57,392 nt of DNA from IMG/VR virus record IMGVR_UViG_3300048587_000172, positions 1 through 57,392 of that record; one strand, 5' to 3'. Below, in pieces: positions 7,001-13,381 of this stretch. Below the pieces are notes generated by a model. That model was not told where the DNA came from, ran no database searches, and was given only the letters and a program-made list of their open reading frames with translations. This DNA is from a virus. The translations under genes and the position numbers were made by a program. Numbering within the stretch: the stretch's first letter is position 1; each line of letters opens with the position of its first letter.

Positions 7001-7113
7001 TTGACGAACGGACTAGTAGTCAAGTATGTGAAAGTATGTTAGGTGTGACCGCCGAGCCTAACAGAAAATATGCACATGCAAAATCGGCGGCCCCATTTTA
7101 AAAGGGAAGATAA
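7001..7113 (+). promoter_or_regulatory. Structured leader with H-type pseudoknot
   Basis: TTGACG (7001) with a weak -10 near 7025 could start the transcript. Stem 1 is TGTTAGG (7037-7043) with CCTAACA (7057-7063). Its loop holds CCGCCGA (7049-7055), a perfect complement of TCGGCGG (7084-7090), giving a compact H-type pseudoknot with loops of 5, 1 and 20 bases. The ribosome-binding site AAAGGGAAG lies 10 bases beyond. A ligand-sensing or translational control element is plausible; it matches no riboswitch class I know. Confidence 0.5.
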
Positions 7114-7114
7114 T

Positions 7115-7783
7115 ATGAAACTAATAATTGGTATTACAGATACTATTGTTACACCATCAGAATCTATTGATTTTGACTATAACGATTATTTACATTATGG
7201 AAAGATAGATAACTACAAATATGAATTATCAGAATATGACATTGTATATACTGGATGGCCAATAGAGCAATTAGGGACGTATCAACTATCTCTATATCAG
7301 TTAATGAATCGTCGTCCAAGACAAGTCATTTTTAACCAAACTTATATAGATCAAGATAAGTTATCTGTAATGTTCTCAATTGACACTGCAAATCACTTTC
7401 TGAAAGAAATGAATATTGTACCGGGAAGGGTAGTTTTAGTTAATTCGCCTAAAATTGGTGAACGTACTAGAATGCCATGTATTTATAAACACTGTTCCCG
7501 GCCAGAATCGAATGTACGATTGTATTGGGATGTTAACAACGGATTGTTAGCTGGACATACCCTATCCTCACAACTTAGCCTATTAGACTCATTAAAATCA
7601 GTTCCAGAAGCTATACAGATTCATTCTATTAAAACTTTAGAAATGATAGAAGTAATTGAAATCTTAAGTTTTTGTAATATGTATGATGTACCAGTAATTA
7701 CTACTACTCAAAAAGACTACGACTTAATTACTCATAAGTTCAGATTCGAACCGATTAAACCTAAAAACAAAATTGGATTATGA
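7115..7783 (+). CDS. Hypothetical partner of the methyltransferase
   Basis: 222 residues from ATG 7115, which has AAGGGAAG upstream; the longer frame from 7070 would start inside the structured leader. Mixed alpha/beta with Rossmann-like hydrophobic strands (KLIIGITDTIV, RQVIFNQTY, RVVLVNSP, DVPVITTTQKD). No known catalytic motif. Its stop overlaps the methyltransferase start (ATGA), so the two are co-translated and probably work in the same pathway. It could be a specificity or accessory factor. I do not recognise the family. Confidence 0.65.
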   Translation: MKLIIGITDTIVTPSESIDFDYNDYLHYGKIDNYKYELSEYDIVYTGWPIEQLGTYQLSLYQLMNRRPRQVIFNQTYIDQDKLSVMFSIDTANHFLKEMNIVPGRVVLVNSPKIGERTRMPCIYKHCSRPESNVRLYWDVNNGLLAGHTLSSQLSLLDSLKSVPEAIQIHSIKTLEMIEVIEILSFCNMYDVPVITTTQKDYDLITHKFRFEPIKPKNKIGL

Positions 7784-8595
7784 AGTACAAACCAGAATAT
7801 AATCTTCACAAAAATAACGTTGCTTGCAAGTTGTTTGTAAGTGATGCAAACGAATTTCTAATTAATCTACGGGAACAGTATTTACATATTGCAATTGAAC
7901 GGCCTAAATTAATCTTTTTCGATCCACCGTTTAATATGAGTAGAAATTACGATAGCTGTTCTGACAATGTTTCACGTGTAGAATATCTATCATCATTAAA
8001 ATCATGGATTGAAAATTCTGCGCTATTATTATGTACTACTGGAAGTCTTTGGATTAACCTACCCGATCAATGGGCGGCGCATGCAGTAGTGTTTGCAGAA
8101 CAATTTGGGATGAAGTTAGAAAATTGGTGTATCTGGCATTATCGTTTTGGAGTTAATCAGCCAAAACGATTTATCAAATCAAAAAATCATGCCTTATGGT
8201 TTTCTTTTGGTAGTCCAGAAATTAATCCAGAAGCTGCAAAAGTTCCTTCCGATCGCGCGACGATTTATAACGATGGTAGAATTTTTGAATCTGAATCAGG
8301 CGGAATGCGCATGGATTTAGACGTTTGGGGATTCGACCAATATTGGGGAAGGGTGCAAGGTAATAATAAAGAACGTCGTCACTTACACGACAATCAGCTT
8401 CCTGAATTGTATTTAAAGCGTATTGTAGAGGTTTGTAGCAATCCCGGTGATTTAGTGGTCGATCCATTCTGTGGAAGCGGTACAACGGCTACAGTGGCCG
8501 TTGAATTGGGTAGGAACGTCTATACAAACGACATTTCATCGGCGTATATTGATTCGGCGTACAATCGTGTGATGAAGGGAATGGTTAGGAAATAA
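7780..8595 (+). CDS. DNA methyltransferase, beta class
   Basis: 271 residues. Motif IV DPPFN is at residues 48-52 and the AdoMet-binding motif I DPFCGSGTT near residue 228. This IV-before-I order is the beta class, which includes N6-adenine and N4-cytosine enzymes. The DPP(F/Y) form favours adenine but does not settle it. The region between (residues 130-200) would hold target recognition. No restriction enzyme is adjacent, so it is an orphan that probably shields phage DNA from host nucleases or marks it. Confidence 0.92.
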   Translation: MKYKPEYNLHKNNVACKLFVSDANEFLINLREQYLHIAIERPKLIFFDPPFNMSRNYDSCSDNVSRVEYLSSLKSWIENSALLLCTTGSLWINLPDQWAAHAVVFAEQFGMKLENWCIWHYRFGVNQPKRFIKSKNHALWFSFGSPEINPEAAKVPSDRATIYNDGRIFESESGGMRMDLDVWGFDQYWGRVQGNNKERRHLHDNQLPELYLKRIVEVCSNPGDLVVDPFCGSGTTATVAVELGRNVYTNDISSAYIDSAYNRVMKGMVRK

Positions 8596-8847
8596 ATCTA
8601 CATACTTGTAAACCTTTTATCAGTGTCGATCAATTTAATAGTGATTGTCAGATAACTGAAAATATTATACCTAAATTTCCAATTAAAGATTAGTGACGAG
8701 TTTGGTATATTGGCATTTGAGTTATAACTAATCACATAACAAATGTAAGGATTAGTTATAACTCAACTAATCATAATTATTTTCTAGAAAAATTATTTTC
8801 CTATGGAATGAAGGTAGATAAACGATTGGAAAATCATTAAAACTTTT
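8596..8847 (+). other. Non-coding gap with inverted repeat
   Basis: No open frame with a ribosome-binding site is visible in these 250 bases. They contain the 17-bp inverted repeat 8717-8766 and the palindrome TTTTCTAGAAAA (8780-8791) inside a very AT-rich run. Confidence 0.6.
8717..8766 (+). repeat. Perfect 17-bp inverted repeat
   Basis: TTGAGTTATAACTAATC (8717-8733) and its exact complement (8750-8766) are separated by 16 bases. Each arm itself contains the palindrome AGTTATAACT, so the site looks like a double operator or a recombination/protein site. There is no T-run, so it is not a plain terminator. Confidence 0.8.
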
Positions 8848-9762
8848 ATGGATTTGACCATGAATATCGAAGAATTACAAAACTATAATAATTTCATAGC
8901 TAGTCAACTGGAACAACATAAAGTTTATATAGGGAGAAAAGTAAGGTTCTATTTTCAAGATAGATTGGTTGAAGGTATAATTCAAGCTTGTCATTTTAAT
9001 TTTGATTCAGGATACACTTACAGTGTTACATCTGAAAGTATTCCATCTGGATCGACTTCAATCAATACCGCTTTTGTACAATTTATTGTAGAGGGGAGAG
9101 AAATTAGTAAGAAAAATGAAAAGTTAGAATTAAATATCGGAAAAGTAGTGACTTTTATAATAGAAGCTGGACCTAGATATCATACCAAATATTTTAGATT
9201 GTTTGGTACAATTAAAAGTATTGAACATTTGGAAACCTATGGTTCATTTTATAGGATTGAAGTATTGCATGATACAGGGGAAAAACATAACAAATTGATT
9301 CTTTGTAATCGTGTAAATTTTTGCCCTGATTTAATCAATCCTGTAGTTAGTTCTAAATATCTCGATTTTATAAAAAAGATGGGAAATTTTGAACCTAACA
9401 ATAAAAAATTGATAGAAATGTATGATCGTTTAGAAGCAACACAAAATAATAATACTATATCTTCAAAACATAACATTACAAATGAAGATGCAATAACTAA
9501 AGGTTTAATTAATAAGTACAAGCTTGAACATACCGATGGAAGCCCTGTAAATCTTAAAGCTCAATATTTCGTATTGAGAATTGATAACGAAGGTAGAGAT
9601 AAAGAATTTGCAGCGGCATCACGCGCTGGATTAATCAGATTTGCAGAAATGATAAATGCAACTAACAAACAATTAGCAAAAGATTTGTTTGATTTAGTTG
9701 CACATTATCATAATGAAAATTTAGAAGGTAGAGAACCTGTACACGATGAAATACCATGCTAA
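8848..9762 (+). CDS. Phage protein with conserved C-terminal domain of unknown function
   Basis: 304 residues. The start is uncertain: ATG 8848 or ATG 8860, neither with a clear ribosome-binding site. Two strand-rich modules (about residues 25-80 and 95-155; KVRFYFQDRLVEGII and KVVTFIIEAG) may be small barrels. The C-terminal 80 residues (KYKLEHTDGSPVNLKAQYFV, then ASRAGLIRFAEMI) resemble a short domain frequent in phage and bacterial hypotheticals. Function unknown. Confidence 0.6.
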   Translation: MDLTMNIEELQNYNNFIASQLEQHKVYIGRKVRFYFQDRLVEGIIQACHFNFDSGYTYSVTSESIPSGSTSINTAFVQFIVEGREISKKNEKLELNIGKVVTFIIEAGPRYHTKYFRLFGTIKSIEHLETYGSFYRIEVLHDTGEKHNKLILCNRVNFCPDLINPVVSSKYLDFIKKMGNFEPNNKKLIEMYDRLEATQNNNTISSKHNITNEDAITKGLINKYKLEHTDGSPVNLKAQYFVLRIDNEGRDKEFAAASRAGLIRFAEMINATNKQLAKDLFDLVAHYHNENLEGREPVHDEIPC

Positions 9763-9971
9763 TTATAAACTTTATTTTTTGTGTAAGTATAATGGTATTG
9801 TGGCTTATCTTTACAATCTTTTATGTTTGGATAACCTTATATTTAATTTTTCTTCATAAGAATACAGATATGAAACTATCTAATGAAAGTATCAATAGTA
9901 TATTAGCTTACGGTGTTGGGTTTATAATTGGATGGCTTATAGCAATTACAATTTGCTGTATTTGGTTTTAA
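9756..9971 (+). CDS. Small two-span membrane protein
   Basis: 71 residues overlapping the previous stop. Hydrophobic segments cover about residues 3-33 and 50-71, with a short polar loop (HKNTDMKLSNESINS) between. It is the first of several tiny membrane proteins in this region. Possible roles are superinfection exclusion or membrane modification; nothing specific is recognised. Confidence 0.55.
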   Translation: MLIINFIFCVSIMVLWLIFTIFYVWITLYLIFLHKNTDMKLSNESINSILAYGVGFIIGWLIAITICCIWF

Positions 9972-9972
9972 T

Positions 9973-10074
9973 ATGTTTGAAATACTAATACTCACTATCC
10001 CTTTCTTTGTAGGATTTATACTAGGTATGTCTTGCATGGTAGGGTATTTAATCTTTTTTGATAAGGATGTTTGA
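9973..10074 (+). CDS. 33-aa single-span membrane microprotein
   Basis: ATG 9973 starts one base after the previous stop (TAATATG) and encodes 33 residues (MFEILILTIPFFVGFILGMS...) ending at TGA 10072-10074, just before the next gene. Almost the whole peptide is one hydrophobic helix. The tight packing and hydrophobic composition support a real gene, though it is very short. Confidence 0.5.
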   Translation: MFEILILTIPFFVGFILGMSCMVGYLIFFDKDV

Positions 10075-10076
10075 TT

Positions 10077-10427
10077 ATGGCACACGTAATGCCGAACAAT
10101 GAACATAAAGAACAGGTTAATCATCCAAGCCATTACGGCGGTGCTGATAACCCTTATGAAGTTATCAAAGTAATTGAGGCATGGGAAAAGTATTTTAAAC
10201 TTAGCTTCAACTTGTTGACTGCAATTAAGTATATCCCACGCGCGGGCCGTAAAGACCCTGCAAAACGGATAGAGGATTTGAAGAAAGCAATATGGTACAT
10301 CAATAGGGAAATCACTAATTTAAGCTGTTTAGAGTATGAACAGCTTAAATTAAATGAAAAGAAAGAAGTAAATAAACAATTTAAAGAATTTGTTGAAGAT
10401 AGAATATCGAAAAATTCAGAAGAATGA
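10077..10427 (+). CDS. DUF3310 family protein
   Basis: 116 residues from ATG 10077 (AAGGAT upstream). The signature VNHPSHYGG, then YEVIKVIEAW, NLLTAIKYIPRAGRK and DLKKAIWYINREI is that of DUF3310, a compact helical domain common in phages and sometimes annotated as a nucleotide kinase. Its biochemical role is not settled. The stop overlaps thyX (ATGA), and the position next to thyX and nrdJ fits nucleotide metabolism. Confidence 0.85.
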   Translation: MAHVMPNNEHKEQVNHPSHYGGADNPYEVIKVIEAWEKYFKLSFNLLTAIKYIPRAGRKDPAKRIEDLKKAIWYINREITNLSCLEYEQLKLNEKKEVNKQFKEFVEDRISKNSEE

Positions 10428-11353
10428 AACTTTTTATAATACAACTTATTCATCTATACTTAAAGAATCATGATATGAATCTCCCAATTAAGAAAATCTC
10501 TGCGCAAATCATTGCCGACAGTATCAATCCAGTAGGCAATCGTATTACATCGTTTATTCTTTGCTATCCTCGATTTATTCATAGCGAATTGATGACACAC
10601 CGCGCTTTTAGTCGCAATGCTGCATCGTCGCGTGCAATACCGATTAAAAAGATGGTCAAAGAAGTGTGGTCTAATCCTGCAATGCCGATTCGGTGGGGAA
10701 AGAATGGAAAAGGAATGCAGGATCATGGATTGTTAACCGGCATCCGATTATGGTTAATTAAACGTATATGGTTGCTTGCTAGTAAAGTAGCCTGCATCTT
10801 TGCTTTGTTGATGTATTGGATCGGTGTACACAAACAAATCGCAAATCGAGTTTTGGAGCCTTTCGCATGGATGGTTACATTAGTGACCGCAACTGAATAT
10901 AAAAATTTCTTTGCTTTACGTTGTCATATAAAAGCGCAGCCAGAATTTCAACACTTAGCCTATTTAATGTTGAAAGAATACTTAAGGGAAGAAAAACTAA
11001 AAGCAATAAATTGGAATGATTGGCATTTACCTTTTGCAGAATTTATGCCGATTGAATGTACGCTAGATCAAAAGCTGCAAATATCATCCGCTAGGTGTGC
11101 GCGGTTATCGTATATGTCGTTCGACGGTAAATTAGATATTGGTAAAGACTACGATATCTATAAAAAGCTAGTAGGTGAAGTGCCCGGCCACTGGTCGCCG
11201 ATTGAACATCCAGCGCAAGCAGTTGACGCGAATTTTGGACCATATAAAGGATGGATAAGTTTTCGTGCAATGCAAGCGAATGAGAATATCACTAATATAA
11301 ATCTGTTTGAACTTGTTACCGAATATGAAAAGACTACAGGAATAGTGAAATGA
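10424..11353 (+). CDS. thyX: Flavin-dependent thymidylate synthase
   Basis: 309 residues. The ThyX signature is present as HRAFSRNAASSR (residues 59-70), followed by HKQIANRVLEPF and ATEYKNFFALR, with GHWSPIEHPAQA near the C-terminus. The enzyme makes dTMP from dUMP using FAD, NADPH and methylenetetrahydrofolate. A hydrophobic stretch (about residues 107-134, IRLWLIKRIWLLASKVACIF) is an insertion unusual for the family core. ATG 10424 overlaps the previous gene; ATG 10475 (MNLPIKK) is an alternative closer to family starts. Confidence 0.93.
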   Translation: MKLFIIQLIHLYLKNHDMNLPIKKISAQIIADSINPVGNRITSFILCYPRFIHSELMTHRAFSRNAASSRAIPIKKMVKEVWSNPAMPIRWGKNGKGMQDHGLLTGIRLWLIKRIWLLASKVACIFALLMYWIGVHKQIANRVLEPFAWMVTLVTATEYKNFFALRCHIKAQPEFQHLAYLMLKEYLREEKLKAINWNDWHLPFAEFMPIECTLDQKLQISSARCARLSYMSFDGKLDIGKDYDIYKKLVGEVPGHWSPIEHPAQAVDANFGPYKGWISFRAMQANENITNINLFELVTEYEKTTGIVK

Positions 11354-11673
11354 GATATACAAACAAACCAAAATTAAATACTCCGATGCAGGAATTAGCT
11401 ACTGCTACGGGATTGATTATAGCTGATAAAGTCAATAATCAGCTAAAGGAAGAAGTTGAACGATTGAAAGATAAACTAGAATGTGAAAGAATCTATAGTC
11501 GTCAAATATCAAACGATTATTATAACTACAGAAAGAAATTTTCAGAAGAAAAATCAGAAACAGAAAATACAACTAAACCGAAAGATAGATCGGAAATTTT
11601 AATGTATACTATAATATTTCAGGCTATCTTAATCGTTGTACTTATATATTTGTGTATAATTGGAGTATTGTAA
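11350..11673 (+). CDS. Tail-anchored coiled-coil membrane protein
   Basis: 107 residues, coupled to thyX by ATGA. A charged helix (about residues 25-75, NQLKEEVERLKDKLE) precedes one C-terminal transmembrane segment (about 84-106, MYTIIFQAILIVVLIYLCII), so the protein is probably anchored in the inner membrane with the coil in the cytoplasm. Function unknown. Confidence 0.6.
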   Translation: MRYTNKPKLNTPMQELATATGLIIADKVNNQLKEEVERLKDKLECERIYSRQISNDYYNYRKKFSEEKSETENTTKPKDRSEILMYTIIFQAILIVVLIYLCIIGVL

Positions 11674-11945
11674 TGGGTTTGAACGGAACAGAAACACTTA
11701 ATGAATGTACTGTCGAAGAAATCCTAGACTACCTTTGCAATGAAAAACGTACATTGGCTATGGTATATTTTGTGGTCATAGCTGATGATAACGGTGGAAA
11801 TGAAAATATGACCGGCGGTCATGGTAATAGGATAACTCGATTAGGTATGACTAGAATTTTGAATCTTCTGTATGAAAAGAAAAATATGGATATAATCAAA
11901 CCTAGTGAAGGTGATAATCTACCGGACTTGGACGATGATACTTAA
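11673..11945 (+). CDS. Hypothetical protein
   Basis: 90 residues from ATG 11673, overlapping the previous TAA and preceded by TTGGAG; the upstream GTG start is not needed. It starts with a helical region (TVEEILDYLCNEKRTLAMV) and has a strand-plus-helix middle. The C-terminus is acidic (EGDNLPDLDDDT). No family recognised. Confidence 0.55.
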   Translation: MGLNGTETLNECTVEEILDYLCNEKRTLAMVYFVVIADDNGGNENMTGGHGNRITRLGMTRILNLLYEKKNMDIIKPSEGDNLPDLDDDT

Positions 11946-12030
11946 AACTATTTTGATAATCGGTATGATACTTTGGTACATATTTTGGATTTACAAATTC
12001 TCAACAATCAACAAAAATAAGGCTAAGTAA
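11935..12030 (+). CDS. 31-aa membrane microprotein
   Basis: ATG 11935 lies inside the end of the previous gene and the TAA (12028-12030) overlaps the next ATG. The peptide (MILKTILIIGMILWYIFWIY...) is one hydrophobic helix with a basic end (INKNKAK). The double overlap argues for a translated, coupled microgene. Confidence 0.5.
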   Translation: MILKTILIIGMILWYIFWIYKFSTINKNKAK

Positions 12031-12278
12031 TGGAACCCTGTTCTTTTGATGAATCCAATGGAGTGTTAGGTAAACCAGATAATATGACCGATGAGGAATG
12101 TTCGCCTTTATCAGTGTATCGTGATGGTACTTACGTAGTATCCTGTTGGAAGCTACGTAAAGATGAACTAGAACAGATTAACAAAACCGGTCGCGTGTGG
12201 TTGCTTATCAATGGTGTTACAATGCCACCAGCGAGATTACAAATATTCTCACCATTTATCCCTGAAATTGATAGTTAG
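12030..12278 (+). CDS. Hypothetical phage protein
   Basis: 82 residues. The C-terminal two-thirds (SVYRDGTYVVSCWKLRKDEL, then RVWLLINGVTMPP) reads like a short conserved domain seen in many phage early regions. It has three cysteines with no zinc spacing. Soluble. Function unknown. Confidence 0.6.
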   Translation: MEPCSFDESNGVLGKPDNMTDEECSPLSVYRDGTYVVSCWKLRKDELEQINKTGRVWLLINGVTMPPARLQIFSPFIPEIDS

Positions 12279-12286
12279 GATATGTT

Positions 12287-12879
12287 ATGAGCCTCAAAGA
12301 ATATCAACAGACAATAGATGATATACGATCTTCAATTTCAATCAAAGAAGAATATAGAGAGAGGAGTTAGTAAAGGTTCTAGAAGATAAAAGGAAATTAG
12401 GTTACTATCCAAATCGTCGAAAGCCGGATACACTGCAAATAGATATTGATAACGTTGAATCGTTAAAGTATTTCCATGAATCTTTACATAGAATGCACTC
12501 AGTGTATTGGTTGAAACAGTATAAGATTGTAGAAATTTCTTATACTGAAAGCTTACATTTCAACCGGCACATTTATATAATGCTAATGGAAAATGTAGGA
12601 GACTTGGAAGCTATCGCCTTGCAGTGTGCTCTAGGTAGCGACATTCGGCGCGAAATGATGACGATGGATAATATCAGAGATGGGCAAAATCCACCGCAAT
12701 TTATGTTTGAAAAGTTATCAGAGAAAGAAAAAGTAGTATATCCGTTGCCAGATAGAAATTACAAAGCTGGTAAATTCATAGTACGAATCGAGGATTTTCA
12801 TTATGATGGTGGAACAAAGAAAACCAAACCGGTGGAAGATATCAATCTTGATGTTGATGATGCTGCTATTGATAAGTAA
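12287..12879 (+). pseudogene. Gene split by a 2-nt slip in an AG run
   Basis: ATG 12287 encodes 27 residues (MSLKEYQQTIDDIRSSISIK...) and stops at TAG 12368-12370. One frame back is an open frame from 12358 to TAA 12877-12879 whose first ATG is only at 12493 and lacks a ribosome-binding site. The frames meet in the GA-repeat around 12356-12363; loss of one AG restores a single protein of about 196 residues. It is a mutated or phase-variable gene, or a sequence error. Family not recognised; the C-terminal half is acidic. Confidence 0.6.
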
Positions 12880-13015
12880 TTTCGGCTGTACAGTTAAAAC
12901 TGAATACTGGCGTTATACTGAATCAGGATGGCAAAGTGAGATAGTAGAAGAAACAAGCGCATCTTATTCTGGACGTAAATACTATCATGGCCATCAAACT
13001 CATTTCTGTCGTTAA
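12803..13015 (+). CDS. Small lipoprotein-like exported protein
   Basis: 70 residues in a different frame, overlapping the end of the split gene. A basic start (EQRKPNRWK) and hydrophobic core (ISILMLMMLLLI) end at SNFGC, an imperfect lipobox, followed by 40 polar aromatic-rich residues. GAGG lies upstream of ATG 12803. Embedded small lipoproteins are typical of outer-membrane spanins (Rz1), but no convincing Rz partner is adjacent. Confidence 0.55.
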   Translation: MMVEQRKPNRWKISILMLMMLLLISNFGCTVKTEYWRYTESGWQSEIVEETSASYSGRKYYHGHQTHFCR

Positions 13016-13027
13016 AGGTATTTCGTC

Positions 13028-13381
13028 ATGGATGAAGAATTTCCTACAATTACTAGTAGTAATTTTCGTAAATATATTATTGCTAGTGATTTTATTGAAA
13101 CGTTGGAAAGTCAGGAAGGGTGGATAGCTCTAGATAATGGGGAATGGATTTATCTAGTTTATGTTTGGAGCGATTCTCACAATAGAATTGAGGATATACT
13201 AGATGATAAAAAAGGCGGGATACACTATAATTGGCGCGGTACGTTACGTAATCTAAGACGGATGATAAACGGTAAGTTCGATCCTGATAAGTGTGATTGT
13301 AAAATAGAACCGAAAAATCAAGGGTATAAACAATTGGTCGGTTTGTATAGAGAACTTTTACTTTGGAGTAGAAACAAATGA
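13028..13381 (+). CDS. Hypothetical protein
   Basis: 117 residues with AAAGGT upstream, ending in an ATGA overlap with nrdJ. Acidic and aromatic-rich in the first half (EGWIALDNGEWIYLVYVW), Arg/Lys-rich helices later. One C-x-C pair near residue 90. No family recognised; the coupling to nrdJ suggests co-expression only. Confidence 0.6.
   Translation: MDEEFPTITSSNFRKYIIASDFIETLESQEGWIALDNGEWIYLVYVWSDSHNRIEDILDDKKGGIHYNWRGTLRNLRRMINGKFDPDKCDCKIEPKNQGYKQLVGLYRELLLWSRNK

Noticed and set aside
7037-7090. Known SAM-II or preQ1 riboswitch
   Set aside because: The pseudoknot shape is similar, but the conserved loop bases of those classes as I know them are not present; kept only as an undefined structured leader.
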